NCBI RefSeq assembly: GCF_005239225.2
Contig: NC_133286.1
Span: forward strand, 22,582,572-22,646,571
DNA: 64,000 bases
Origin: Populus alba
Taxonomy: Eukaryota > Streptophyta > Magnoliopsida > Malpighiales > Salicaceae
Reading direction: 5' to 3'
This document shows positions 10,425 to 22,209 of the stretch, one piece after another. The first letter of the stretch is position 1. The number at the start of each line of letters is the position of its first letter. The notes under the pieces were generated by a model that saw only the letters and a list, made by a program, of their open reading frames with translations, was not told where the DNA came from and made no database searches. A program made the position numbers and the translations under genes.

Positions 10425-12710
10425 TTGATGACAAATGAGCAAGGGGAGACTTCATCAAGTGGCTACACCACTCAAGGAGGAAGTCAACAATCCAGAGGAG
10501 GATTCCAGCAATTCCAAGGAAGAGGTTCTTGGAATACAAGTTTTAGAGGAAGAGGTGGCAGAAACACCACCAGAGGAGGCCGAGGACAACAAGCATTCAC
10601 TCCCAGAGGAAGAGGAGGCGGTTACAATAACCGTGACAAGAGGAATATCAAATGTTATAGTTGCAATCAGTTTGGGCACTATAGCGCTGAATGCAGAAGA
10701 AAAGCTCCGTTGGAGATACGTGAGCAAGCCAACTATGTAGAGAAGGATGACAGAGAAGAAACTGCATTTCTTGTCCAACAAGGACTTGATAAGAAAAAGG
10801 AGGACATATGGTATCTAGATACTGGAGCCAGCAATCACATGTGCGGCTACCGAGAGTTATTTAGTAATCTAGATGAGACCAAGCAAGGTCTAGTTACTTT
10901 TGGAGATACCACAAAGGTTCCATTCAAAGGTAAAGGCAACATCCCAGTCAAGATGAAGAATGGCGATTCCAGCTACATCGCCGATGTCTATTATGTCCCA
11001 GCCATAAAACAGAATCTAATCAGCTTAGGTCAACTTTTGGAGAGAGGCTATACTTTTTACTCGGAGAATTGTCATCTGGCAATTAGAGACAACAATTGGA
11101 GATTAATGGCCTACGTGAAAATGTCCAAGAATAGGATGTTTCCTTTGAACATCCAGTATGATGCAGCAAGGTGTTTGAGCGCCATCACCAACAGTGAAGA
11201 ATGGCTTTGGCACCTGAGGCTTGGACATCTGAATTTCACGAGTCTGAAGATGCTAGCAAGCAAGAAGATGGTCAAAGGTTTGCCTCACATTGATCATCCA
11301 GAAGAAGTCTGTGAGAGTTGTGTCCTCAGCAAACATCACAGATCCAGTTTTGCCAAAGAAGTCAACTGGAGAGCAAAGAGGCCACTGGAGTTAGTACACA
11401 CAGATGTGTGTGGTCCAATCACGCCTATGTCGACTGGACAAAATAGGTACTTCCTCACTTTTACTGATGATTTTAGTAGAAAAACGTGGATATACTTTCT
11501 GAAGAGGAAGTCAGAAGTATTCAATTGTTTTAAAGATTTTAAAGCAATTGTGGAGAAGCAAACTGGTTATACGATCAGAACAGTGAGATCTGATCAAGGA
11601 GGAGAATATACAGCAAATGACTTTGAAGCCTTCTGTACACAACAAGGCATCAGACATCAGACGACACCAGCTTATACACCACAGCTGAATGGTGTAGCAG
11701 AAAGGAAGAATCGCACGATTCTTGACATGGCCAGAAGTTTGCTCAAAGCAAAGAAGCTGCCCAAGCAATACTGGGCTGAAGCTGTGTCATGTGCAGTGTA
11801 TCTATTGAATCGCTGCCCAACCAGAAGTTTGCAAGGAGTCACTCCAGAAGAAGCATGGAGTGGTCACAAACCAAGTGTTACTCATCTACGAGTCTTTGGT
11901 TGTGTGGCATATGCAAAGATCCCAGATGCAAGAAGGAGAAAGCTCGATGATAAGAGCGAGAAATGCATCTTTGTGGGATATGGTGAAAGAAGGATGGGAT
12001 ACAGGCTGTATAATCCCATCACGAAGAAGGTGATTACAAGTAGAGATGTTATCTTTGAAGAAGATAAATCTTGGGCATGGAATGGTGATCAAGAAGCAAT
12101 CAAATGGATCAATCTTGATTTGATCCTTGAAGGTGAAGAAGTACCAACAGTACTTGTCGAAGAACCGATTGTACCTATAGAAGAACCGATTGTGCCAGCA
12201 GCTGAACCACAAAGTCCAGTGTTTATACCAGCAGTTGAACCACAAAGTCCGGTACACAGTTTTCCTGTATTCAACAGGAGGAACACACCAGGAGCATCAT
12301 CATCAACACCACCATCAGCATCCTCGTCAGAAGGACCAAGAAAGATGCGAAACCTTGAAGAGTTGTACGATACCACTCAGGTCATAGAAGATACAACTTT
12401 GTTTTGTTTCCATGCAGATAAGGACCCACCAGAAAAGAAGAAAGCAATAGGTGTCAAAAGGGTCTACAAGCAGAGAGAAGGCATTGAAGAGAGAAGTGTT
12501 CATGCTTGGCATGATATCTCTCGATTGAGTTTAAAGGGGAGATTTGTTGAATTAAACTCAACCTCTAGATGGTCAAGGAAGGCAACCACCAGCTGCCACC
12601 GACCAGCCACCAACCGACCAGCCGCCAGCCGCCCCCACAGCTGCCACAGCCGCCAGCCGCCTTCACACTTGAAGGTTGAATTTTCTTGTTTTGATTTCGT
12701 GTATAAATAG
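10425..12710 (+). CDS. Copia Gag(partial)-protease-integrase ORF, RT deleted
   Basis: This is a 761-residue open frame. It starts within gag (MMTNEQGETSSSG), then has a Gly/Arg-rich stretch, a CCHC knuckle (CYSCNQFGHYSAEC, about residue 76), an aspartic protease motif (DTGASNHM, about 132), the HHCC pre-integrase region (HLRLGHLN to CESCVLSK, about 265-305), and the integrase core with acidic residues in [15 protein letters not shown] and LNGVAERKN. After about residue 645 it skips along the related copy through at least three deletions. It keeps only scraps (AIGVKRVYK, QREGIE, AWHDIS) and runs on through the polypurine tract into the LTR. Without reverse transcriptase it cannot be autonomous. 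The frame staying open after serial deletions is odd and may be chance. Confidence 0.85.
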   Translation: MMTNEQGETSSSGYTTQGGSQQSRGGFQQFQGRGSWNTSFRGRGGRNTTRGGRGQQAFTPRGRGGGYNNRDKRNIKCYSCNQFGHYSAECRRKAPLEIREQANYVEKDDREETAFLVQQGLDKKKEDIWYLDTGASNHMCGYRELFSNLDETKQGLVTFGDTTKVPFKGKGNIPVKMKNGDSSYIADVYYVPAIKQNLISLGQLLERGYTFYSENCHLAIRDNNWRLMAYVKMSKNRMFPLNIQYDAARCLSAITNSEEWLWHLRLGHLNFTSLKMLASKKMVKGLPHIDHPEEVCESCVLSKHHRSSFAKEVNWRAKRPLELVHTDVCGPITPMSTGQNRYFLTFTDDFSRKTWIYFLKRKSEVFNCFKDFKAIVEKQTGYTIRTVRSDQGGEYTANDFEAFCTQQGIRHQTTPAYTPQLNGVAERKNRTILDMARSLLKAKKLPKQYWAEAVSCAVYLLNRCPTRSLQGVTPEEAWSGHKPSVTHLRVFGCVAYAKIPDARRRKLDDKSEKCIFVGYGERRMGYRLYNPITKKVITSRDVIFEEDKSWAWNGDQEAIKWINLDLILEGEEVPTVLVEEPIVPIEEPIVPAAEPQSPVFIPAVEPQSPVHSFPVFNRRNTPGASSSTPPSASSSEGPRKMRNLEELYDTTQVIEDTTLFCFHADKDPPEKKKAIGVKRVYKQREGIEERSVHAWHDISRLSLKGRFVELNSTSRWSRKATTSCHRPATNRPAASRPHSCHSRQPPSHLKVEFSCFDFVYK

Positions 12711-12903
12711 AGTGCCCAGCTTATGTTATATTGTGTGGAGAGAATTGAGAGGAACACTAGAAAGAGAAAGAGAAAGAGAGAGAGAGGGCGTGTATAAGCT
12801 TTTATTTTGTGTAATTGTAAGCTTCGGTTTTGTGTAATAAAACAGTGTGTTTTATCCCCTCTGAGTGTTTCAAAGCCACCACCAGTGGTTTCTCCCACCA
12901 ACA
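12545..12903 (+). repeat. Copia LTR (3' LTR of the deleted copy)
   Basis: It starts TGTTGAATTAAAC and ends CCACCAACA, so it carries the usual TG...CA ends. Inside are a TATA box (TATAAATAG at 12702) and an AATAAA signal at about 12836. It is near-identical in layout to the LTRs at 27321 and 27719. The length is 359 bases. Confidence 0.9.
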
Positions 12904-13069
12904 AAAATATCATTAGTCATATGGAGTGACAACGAAGAGAGAAATGAAAATTGGTTACAACTTATGCATCGTCATTTCTGAATTGGAAAATGATTTTACG
13001 TTGGATATGATAGAAAATGACAAGACTAAAATTTCTAGTGCCTGTGATAGTGAAAACTTAACATTTTAG

Positions 13070-14070
13070 TGCCAAATAATTGATACAAGTGATGATGATG
13101 GGTTTTACAGTTTATACTTTATAGTGCGTTACGTGGCTATCAGCTGTGCCTATCCTGATAGAACCGCCCATCCAATAGATTCATGAGAATATCTAGTCCT
13201 ACATTCCCCCCCTCCCCCCCAGCTTTATCCAACTTCGCATGGAAGAGAGGACAGGTTTTTACAGGTCAATCACTAGGCATTTCCTGGAGAAGAAAGCCCC
13301 AAAACAAACAAAGCCGTCGTTAAATAACCAATGGGAGAGAGAAGGATGGAGCCTGAAGCCAAACACAAGTCTTCCCGGCCCTTTTCTGGACAATGATATT
13401 TTCCCGATCTGAATTCAGCATTACAGACTTGGACAATACTTATGGCATACCATGGCAATGTTAAATCTGCAGTTAAATGAATACTATTGAAATCTGCGGT
13501 TTAAATGAATAACAAATGCAGAGAATTCTAGAAGAGAGAAAGTTGAAGCGGAAAGATAATAAATATTATAAATTAAGAATACCTATTTAAAGACTTTCAA
13601 CCATACATCAATGGAATCCTTGTGGTCCCTACAGAGTGGGCGTCTGAGTCATGGAGTTCTCGGTCCATTTTCTATTAAGACAAATGTTGGTATAGAAGAA
13701 TGATGATGGGTTCTACAGAGTATAGTGCATTGTATAGTTATCAGCTGTTCCTATCCTGATAGAACCCCCCATCCAATAGATTCATGAGAATATCTATAGC
13801 TACAACATGCTTCACTTACAACCGTATACTAACCATTCAACATGAAATTCGAGGGACCAAGTTGCTGGTTGTTACTTTCTTAATTATGCAAAGGGATAGC
13901 GGAAACAACCATTATGTAATGGCATGGTGTTTGATGTTTCACTTTTTACTGTAAAAAGCTTTGTCCAACTTCGTATGGCAAGAAGTACAGGTTCTTACAT
14001 GTCTATCACTAACCGTTTCCTGGAAACAAAAAATGCCCCCAAACAAGCCAAACATCTCTTGACCAAGACT
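13070..14070. repeat. Diverged tandem duplication (13.07-13.32 kb and 13.69-14.06 kb)
   Basis: The phrase 'ccaatagattcatgagaat' and its surroundings, followed by 'agcttt.tccaacttcg.atgg' and a 'tttcctgga' stretch, appear twice about 600 bases apart. Between the copies lies a repeat of the RLK-2 upstream region (about 13300-13460). This looks like remains of duplicated receptor-kinase flanks. The C-run at about 13206-13220 is a homopolymer tract. No gene was seen. Confidence 0.65.
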
Positions 14071-14099
14071 TGTGTCACGATCGATCAGATTTCTGAATC

Positions 14100-16260
14100 C
14101 ATGACCGGTATATAGGCAAGGTTCTCCTTCAAAGTTCCATATTTATATGAACCCAAACTTACATATAATCTTATCCCTTAAACAACTCAATCAGAGTTCA
14201 ACGCAACATTAACAACAAAATAACTTCATAATATAATTTCATTGTCTTAATACAAGAATGAATATAATTTCATAGCTTTGGAGCACTAACTAGACATAAA
14301 GAAAAAGGTACAAATTACAACCAAAAAAACAAGTTCTGAAGGTCCAACAAAAGTGACTTGCTATCAAGCTATAAACCTGAAAAGGATAAATAATGAGAAG
14401 GTGATTTTAACAACTCAATGAGTAGATAATGTTACATATACACACACGAGGTACTACAACAATGAGAAATACACACACACACACACACACACACAAGTAT
14501 GGCTCTAAGTTCTTATAGGAAGGTTTATCAAATAGGTCATAACAAGAATATCATAAGGTAAAGCTCGTCAAAAAATCAAAATGCAATGAGCATGAGGCTC
14601 CATATTGTTGGATGATCAGTCCACACAAGTTGGTGACTCCCCCAACCAACTAGGGTTCAAATACGAAGTGCACAAAGATTAACATTACCCTGTCAGCATG
14701 AGTATTCTGACTGACATACCATAGGTTCATAATCATAATCAAACAGACATATTCATATCTCAAGGCTCAACTCATGACATCAATCAAATGAGGACCTATC
14801 AATTAGAAGTCAATTTAAAATATGTACTGATTCATATCAAGAATTTAGATTCAACAATTGATCATGCTTTATCATAACAAAGATAATAATCAACATATAT
14901 ATTATCAAGAAGCATGATCCAATTCATATTAACAAATCAAATATTTATAATATTTCTCATGCATATGAAAAATTATTCACTCACCTTACTCGAAAACAAA
15001 CATAACTGAAAGTTAATACCAAAGGAAATCCTAGACGTTCCATCAGAAGAATATCAGGATTATTTGAATACAAATGAGACATATTCAAGAATGACTCAAA
15101 AGAAAATACAACCTATTAAATACAATTATCTAATGGTATATTCCATAACCCTATATGTTCTTAGACTAAATTAGATATTTTTCTAAAAACCCAAAAATTA
15201 ACGGTTTTCCCGAAATCTAATCCATAATAAAAAATTTAATGAAACTTGATAATAATTCACTAAATAACCCTCATTTATTCATCAAACCAATTTGAATTGG
15301 CTAGTACTATAGTTAGGGACCAATATGGAATTTATCATATTTTTAGGGCCAAATTGTAATTTTTATCAAATGGAGGACTAAACTAAAATTTTCATAAATC
15401 CATGACTATACTGAAATTCTGACCATAATTAATTCTCAATTATGTCCAGAATATCTCATTATACTCCATGGACCATTCTAGAATTTTACCAAATTTTTAG
15501 GGTCAAATGGTAATATTTGTCAAATTAGAGGACCAAATTGAAAGTGTTTAAAATTCATAACTCTACTGGAATTCTGTCCAAATTCATATTTTATTCTGTT
15601 TAGAATCTCGGAATATGCTCCAGGGACCAATTTGCAATTTTCCAAAGTTGGGGGACTAAACTATAATTTTCACAAATTGAGGGACCAAACCAAAATTTTG
15701 TCATCTTCAACCTCAAACCCAGAATTTCTACAGATTACCTTCTGTTATCTCATGATTTCTAACATAAATTCACCATTCAAATAAAATCATAACTCAAAAT
15801 TATCATATTTACCTACAATCTCTTAAAATCAACTACCAATCCATTACCCACAACAATTAACCTAATAACATTCAAATTAATTCTTCAATAAACTTAAAAC
15901 ACAATCTTCAAAACCCTAACATTTAACCAAAACAGAAATTTAAAGCTTAAATAACACATATTTATACATAATCTTACCTTTAAACTTATTTCATCTAATT
16001 CTCTTATATTTCCCTTATCTTTTTCCTCTTTTCTCTTCTTCTTTCCCTTTTCTTCGCTTCTACGGGTTTTTCACTCTTAAGTGAAGATCTCTTCTTTTTT
16101 TTCTTTTTATACTTATTATGTTTATTGAATTACCACACTACCCCTCATTTATTTATATCCACTTTAAGCCTTCAAGGGCTTTATTGCCTTTTCCCTATCT
16201 TTTTTTAATTCAAAACATTACAACTTTGTGTTTTTTATTTTGATTCTCATGGTAGTACAG
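14100..16260. other. AT-rich repeat-like intergenic block
   Basis: There is no long open frame. The middle (about 15290-15720) repeats phrases of the type 'gaccaaattgtaatttt' and 'gaggactaaac', and a pyrimidine-rich stretch follows at 16010-16110. This texture is common in LTR or other non-coding parts of plant retroelements, but I found no terminal motifs, primer site or target duplication. The identity is open. Confidence 0.35.
14465..14496. repeat. (AC)n microsatellite
   Basis: About fifteen AC units. A shorter impure AC stretch lies just upstream at about 14437. Confidence 0.9.
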
Positions 16261-16515
16261 AGCAAATTAGACTTTAAACCTAATCCCTGCCCTTACTCTG
16301 CTAAGAGAGTAACAGCACGCTGAACTTCCATTGGTATATCTGAAGCAAGAAAACTAAAAGAACAAGAATATGCTAACCCCAAGTTTTTGGATTCATCACA
16401 ACATTTTGATTCCTTGGAAACTAATTCAAATTTAACTCAGAGGTTCAATTTATAAAGCTACATTTCATGGTGGAAGAAACTGTAGAAAAATCATATCTAA
16501 GTGAAATAAAGATCA

Positions 16516-18941
16516 TTACTGACTGTATTCGCTAATTGTACTATATGGAAATGGATTTGGAGCAGCAGGAACTTCAACAACTCCTTCAAGCATCTGTGTG
16601 ACCTTCCTCATGGTGGGTCTGAGAGATGGATCCTCTTGAATACACCAAATCCCGACCTTCAACAGACGCTCTAGTGTCGATATGTCATTCTTGGCCTCCA
16701 TGTCATCTCCAATTAAAACATCCAAACTTCCATTCATATAGCAGTCATAAGCCCAATCAGTCAGTACTGGATTCTCTGCTTCACCGATCTCCAAATCTAC
16801 ATTTCTTCTACAACAGATGATCTCTATCAGCATGACACCGAAGCTATACACATCAACCTTCACAGTGATTGGTCTGTTCCTGAACCATTCAGGTGCAACA
16901 TATCCTTTTGTTCCTCTAATAGCAAGTTTGAGTTTTTGCTCTGATCCATCACCAAAAGCTTTTGCCAGTCCAAAATCAGATATTCGAGCATTGTAATAAT
17001 TGTCAAGAAGTATGTTCTGGGGCTTTATATCACAGTGAATGATTTGGGTGCCACATTCTTCATGCAGGTACAAAAGTCCTCTTGCAATACCAAAGGCAAT
17101 TTGGGTCCTTTGCTTCCAATTAGGCTTAGAGCATCCGAAAAGGAAGTTTGCTAGAGTGCCATTACTCAAAGAACTCGTACACCAACAATCGATTCTGCCC
17201 TTCGTCACACAAAAATCCTAGCAACCGGACCAAATTTCTTGTGATGCGTCTGGCCAATCACTTGTACTTCTGTTTTAAATTCTTTTTCCCCATCCTGAAC
17301 CACTTTATCTAACTTCTTGACAGCAACAACCCTAGTAGAGCCTGCCTGTATTGTCCCCTTGTAAACAGCACCAAAACCTCCTCTTCCCACCTCATCTTTG
17401 AAGTCATTTGTCGCTTCAGCGAGCTCTTTGTATGTAAAATACCGCAAGTTTGTCTCCAAACCACTTCCTCCTTCCTGAACTTTTTCAGTTTTCTTGCGAT
17501 AAATGAAGGAAGAAGTGAGACAGAAAGCACCGACCAATACAAAGTTGACAAATACAGAGGTACCAAGGACTACTGATCCAGTGATGAACTTAATGTCTGG
17601 TTTCTTTTTCTCTCCAGGAAGCTGAGGAGGAGACCTATCCAGAGGAACATAACCTTTCGGAAATTTGAGGAAAGCCTTCCCATTCATACCAATGTCAAAT
17701 CTTCCATTCGAGAGTGGTAACTTCTTCTTCCAGCAGCCATCTCTAAAAATGGCAACAGAACATAGACAATCATCCAAGCAAGACTTTCGGCACTCATCTT
17801 CGTTAATAGGTTTGTACCTCTCATAATCAGATGTTGGCCAATCAACATTTATTAGCTCCACAAAATCATACTGATCTTCGGTGGAATTGAGTCCATCATC
17901 TCTGCAGCTTAGTTCGAAATCTGGTATGCAGCTTCCATACTTGTCATTCTGATCAAGCAAAGAAAAACCTTGTGGACAAATACATTCTGGCCTTTTATCA
18001 GCTTTTAGATTGCAGATGCTGTTATATCCACATGCTCCACTACCCAAGCCCGCTCCCATATTGACACATATATTATCTGGTTTGGACCAGACTGAGGACC
18101 AGCTTCTGTTACCGCTAGATGCTTTTGGGTAAAAATATTGAGTGAAAACGCCATCAAAATTGAGTGTTGCCCTATGATAGAAGTCTGTAGTAGGAACTGC
18201 TGTTTTTGTGAGATCCTCTGTCTGCCCATTTCTTCTCAATATGTACATGTAGCCTGACTCATCGAAGATCAATCGATAACCAGAATTCGTTGAATTTGAA
18301 GCATCAGAAGTTCCACTTCTATAGTAGTCGTCGTAAGCAAATTTGGTTGGCGAGTTCATGGAATTCAGCACAAGATTTCCATTATCAGGCAAACGGAGCT
18401 GGAATCTCCCCAGCGAAAAGTTGGTCTCCGTCCTTCGAGAAGAAACCACCCCTCCAATCTCCATAATCTGAGTAGGCAACAATGTATCAGTGGGATTGCT
18501 GAAACTCTCCCACAACCTGTCAGAACTGCTATTTTGAAGCACGAAGTTGCCAGTGTCATTCATAACACCTGACGAAACTGTACCTAGAAGGATACCAGAT
18601 GACCATATTATGTTGCCTTGAGGATCAGTAAGCACCAGCCCACTATCACCCCTCAGCTCCACCTTAGACTCCCTTGGTGCAGGATTATCTCCATTTGCAT
18701 ACCAAACTATGGTCTTCTCAGGAATCTTGGCATACCAAATAGACAGCAAGAAATGATCCTTGTATTCCAATGGCTGAAATCCAAAAGCAAATTCTCCAGA
18801 GGAAGAAAGCCATGAAGGAGCATCATCAGTTGCAGTGACAAATGCACCCACAGGCACACTTCCATTAGTTTGAGCAACAGCCATGAGCTGTAACAGTACC
18901 ATCGTTACTAGGAACATCAAAGTAAAAATAGCAGTAGCCAT
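16516..18941 (-). CDS. LECRK: G-type lectin S-receptor-like kinase (RLK-3), two +1 frameshifts
   Basis: This is a complete intronless receptor kinase of about 805 residues apart from two small lesions. The signal peptide starts MATAIFTLMFLVTM (ATG at 18941; the longer frame begins at a GTG). Next come the B-lectin domain ('SGEFAFGFQPL'), Cys-rich segment ('GSGACGYNSIC'), PAN-like segment ('CLDDCLCSVAIF'), a membrane span, and the kinase with GRGGFGAVYKG, VAVKKLDK, HCDIKPQN and DFGLAK. Near 17244 one extra base (AAGAAATTTGG where RLK-4 implies AAGAATTTGG) shifts the frame. Near 17170 a second extra T (TTCTTTGAG) shifts it again. Both fall in short homopolymers in an otherwise conserved kinase, so assembly error is a serious alternative to pseudogenisation. 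The C-terminus is PYSTISEYSQ. Confidence 0.85.
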
Positions 18942-19880
18942 TCCTAGGATCTTTGAACTCACATACTTGTAACAAAGGATTAAAGAACATATTTAAGCAC
19001 AAAAATGGTCCATCACAAGGGCAAGCCAGAGTTTTCAAGTCAAACTAAAGTATTAGGAAACCAACTTTCTTGCTTCCAGACTACAAATTTCATTAATTGA
19101 AGGTTTGGACACAAAGACTTTTCAAATCCCAACAGCTGCATTCCAGAAGTCTTTGCCCTTACAAGGAGGCAATGGTACATATGGTGGACCAAGTCCATGT
19201 TATTGAAAAAATTATTGAAATGGTAAAATTTCGATGAAGATTAGGTAGAATATTGAACAAGAACCACATAAGCATTGGTGCTTGAAACGGTGGAAGTCAT
19301 TTATTCAACAGAGACTTGGGACCAGGGCAATAAATGAATGGATCCAAAGACTTACAAATTGCAAAATGGACCCTGCCCTTTATCAAGTCTTCACAACCAG
19401 ACAAAGACTTGCATGTGATGCATGACATCTGTTTGCTTTCAAGCCATCCTAATCACTCTCTTTGACTAGAAACATTTAGTAATAAAAATAATATTTTAGT
19501 AATAATAATTTTGAGTATTAAAAAAATCAATGGAAATCAAGTACTCAATTTTCTTTTTGTATACCAAAGTACTAACTTGACCTGGCACGGCCAATTCCAA
19601 GCAGTGGCAAGGTGCACCACTCTTCTTGACGAAAACGATAATGTTTATGATTTTTTATTCCTTAAAAAAAATGGAGAGAAAAAAGGCAAATATATCATCA
19701 CAAGAGAGTCAGTGGATTTTTTTCACTATATTAGTATCTCTACTTCAAATCTAATACAAAACTTCAAAACAAAAATGTCTTCTTCTGAATGTTCATCGCA
19801 TGGAATATATTGCTATTATGTTTATAGATTCGATAGACAGGATAATTCCTTAGAAAAAAAGCTTGTATGTTTTTAAATTT
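18942..19880 (-). promoter_or_regulatory. RLK-3 5' flank (duplicated at 5.2-6.2 kb)
   Basis: This is the upstream region of RLK-3, with a weak TATA-like TTAAATA near 18990 on the minus strand. It is almost the same as 5235-6230. The strong match of two non-coding stretches 13.7 kb apart implies a recent duplication or gene conversion. The open frame at 19511-19876 is also present in degraded form in the other copy and does not look like a protein. Confidence 0.6.
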
Positions 19881-20389
19881 GTAATTTGAAAAAAAAAACA
19901 ATGATAATTTTAGATTCAATATGCCTGAAATTTTTTTATTAGATTAATTTTATGGGGTCGGCTAGATGTAATCAACCAAGAACGAGAAATTCTTCAAATT
20001 AAACCTAGAAGATATTATTTTAATTTTTTCTAGTTAATTTCATATGTCAATTATTTTTTTCTAACCTAGCTTTAGTTTTTTTTTTTTTTTTTGTTAGGTC
20101 TATTTTTACCTTTATATAAGTAGTTGATGTGTTACTTTTTTTATTATTATATTATTGGATTCAAAGACTTTTCAGAATATATTAAAGTTTTTTTTTATTA
20201 ATTTCTCTGTAGTTTCGTTAATCCTGGCAGAGAATTAAAATGGGACCGCAGGCTCAAGCATTAGAAAAAAGAGGTGGTGTAATAGTGTTAAATGTGCACG
20301 AGGTGGACACTTTGACAGGCTATCCAAAACAGTACCTAAGGGTGATGGCAGCCATGCCAACAGTGAGATAAATTGGCAGTGCAGATTTG
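19881..20389. other. Intergenic, AT-rich
   Basis: T-rich runs (about 20075-20095). Nothing recognised. Confidence 0.4.
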
Positions 20390-21350
20390 TGTAGTTGTAA
20401 GTTCGTCAAAGGAAAATCAGCAACGCAGATTGTTGACAAACAAGGGTTGGATGTCAGAATGTTCAGGCCAGGCAAGAAAACTCGTCAGGGAAATAGGCTG
20501 ATGAGAACTGGGGCTGTCACGGAATTTGGCAGCGCAGACAGTGGCATCCTGCACTCAGATGCGAGTTCAGCAGCGCAAACATTGGCAACCTGCATGCAAA
20601 TGCGAATTCGACAACGCACAACAACTTGTGTAAGTCGTTGGTTTGACTTGGCACGATCTTAAACTTGGACGAAAGAATGTCCAAGGCATGCGAGAAACTC
20701 AATAGATAACACAGCAAGAACTAGCAGTTGGGGCTGCCAGGTGGGCATGCAGAATGTGGGTTAGTGGCAGTTATGGATATCCAAGATCATAGGATCATGG
20801 GGGCTGAAAACATGGAGGTTGACCAGAGATTGCTCTCAACCCACTAAGATCATGGGGGAAAACTACCCACTACTTGGTAGATAATGGGGCCACTATGTTC
20901 ATGGGTGAACATGGGTGAGATATTGTCCCACTACTTCCTTAAAAGTAGGAATAGGAGTTGTGCCTTGTAAATGCTTGTCTATAAATACTTGTTGCAGCTA
21001 TTAGTTGATGGGAGGCATGCGTGGGGCATGTTCAGCATGTAGGGGCATGCAAGAACATGTAGAGTACGAGTTAGAGATAGCTTGGTGTAGCATGCAATCT
21101 TTGTGCATTGCACACATACAAATTTGTGCATAGTTTTCTTTGTGTACAAGATTAATAAAGGTTGGGAAAGAGTTCATGTAAGGCTTGTTGTGCATTTGAT
21201 ATCTTATATCTACTTGTGTATTCCGTTTGCTTAGTTACTAGGCAAACACGAGTGGAATTGGTGAGGGAAGGCTGAGTCTAGTGAGGGACTAGGTTGTCGC
21301 ACGGGTTTATTTGAGAGCGAAAAATTACCCTGTAATAGGTGGGCTCTCTT
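20390..21350 (+). repeat. LTR-like sequence, possibly a solo LTR
   Basis: The stretch has a TATA box (TATAAATA at about 20980), then an AATAAA signal at about 21154 roughly 170 bases later, and a non-coding downstream part. This is the U3-R-U5 layout of an LTR. Upstream it repeats a motif of the type 'ggcagcgcaga'. It is unrelated to the copia LTRs in this window. I could not fix either end or a target duplication. Confidence 0.35.
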
Positions 21351-21616
21351 GTGTGTGTGTGTATTCATATGCAACCAGCAAGACTGCCCTCTCTATCAAC
21401 AAAACATTCAACAGAATCTTGACAATCTTACTTCCAACTCACTTGTATGACAGCATCTTTGCTGGCCAACGAAAAACAACAACATAGGATATAACTAGAG
21501 GGAGGTGCACATGGTGACAAATTTTATATTTTGAAAATCTGCTACCTTTAACACCTTAGTGATCACTAATTGAAAAAATACGTCTAGCTGTCAATTTCTT
21601 TCTTTGTTGTCTCCGT

Positions 21617-21700
21617 ACTGTGAGTAGGCTACAATGTATCAGTAGGTTTGCTGAAACTCTTTACCTCGAGGATCAGTAACCACCAGCCCATGATTTCATA
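21617..21700 (-). pseudogene. Relic of a receptor-kinase lectin domain
   Basis: The plus strand reads 'gagtaggctacaatgtatca' and then 'gaggatcagtaaccaccagcc'. Both phrases match the lectin-coding part of RLK-3 and RLK-4, but the roughly 100 bases between them there are missing. It is a small, deleted fragment of a further receptor-kinase copy. Confidence 0.65.
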
Positions 21701-22140
21701 ATAATTTTCTTCAAAATATTGGTGTTCTCTCCGAAAACAGGAGGGAAATGGCCCTCGATTTACAGTCAGGAAGTGGTAAAAATCGAGAATTAATATTAAG
21801 GAAAACCATAATAATGATTGTAAATTCTATTAATCCGTGATGATGCATGTTCTTCTGGAAAAAAAAAAGTCATTTTAAACTTACAATCAGAGAGCTGTAA
21901 AATTTGAGAAGTAATCTTAACGAAATCCATGTAACTGTAATAAACATTCAGTTGTGGACAAGATGAAAAGCTTCTTGACGAAACTATAATGTTTTGCACT
22001 TCTATCAAGAAGAATTGGTTGAGAAATGAATATATTGGCAACAGATGAATCATTAGATGAGTATGGATTCAACCACAGCCAGAAAAATCATAACTAGTTG
22101 AAATTAAGGTAATTACTATTGTGTTTAGGAAGCAGCTAAT
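21701..22140. other. 3' flank of RLK-4
   Basis: AT-rich. It probably holds the original 3' UTR of RLK-4, now cut off from the gene body by the copia insertion. No gene was seen. Confidence 0.4.
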
Positions 22141-22195
22141 TCACTGAACGGGGAACGATTTCGGGGGAGCGGGAACTTCAACAACTCCTTCAAGC
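22141..22195 (-). pseudogene. LECRK: C-terminal tail of RLK-4, displaced by the copia insertion
   Basis: On the minus strand this reads LEGVVEVPAPPKSFPVQ and then a stop. That is the receptor-kinase C-terminus (RLK-3 has LEGVVEVPAAPNPF). It continues exactly the frame broken off at 28077. The five bases CAAGC at 22191-22195 recur at 28077-28081 as the target-site duplication. Confidence 0.9.
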
Positions 22196-22209
22196 TCTCC
22201 CCTTTAAAC

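Larger units (their letters stand above)
10422..12903 (+). mobile_element. Ty1/copia retrotransposon, internally deleted, 5' end missing
   Basis: The element starts in the middle of gag, keeps the zinc knuckle, protease and integrase, lacks nearly all of reverse transcriptase and RNase H, and ends with a polypurine tract (AAAGGGGAGATT at about 12533-12544) and one LTR (12545-12903). No 5' LTR of the same family precedes it. Instead an LTR fragment of another family abuts it. It is the same family as the copia inserted in RLK-4, with very similar integrase and LTR. Confidence 0.9.

Noticed and set aside
14100..16260. Calling this block a full retrotransposon
   Set aside because: No LTR ends, primer-binding site, polypurine tract or coding domain could be found. 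Only the texture suggests a repeat.
19511..19876. A 121-codon frame upstream of RLK-3
   Set aside because: Its duplicate at 5.9-6.2 kb is out of frame after small indels, so the frame is not under selection.
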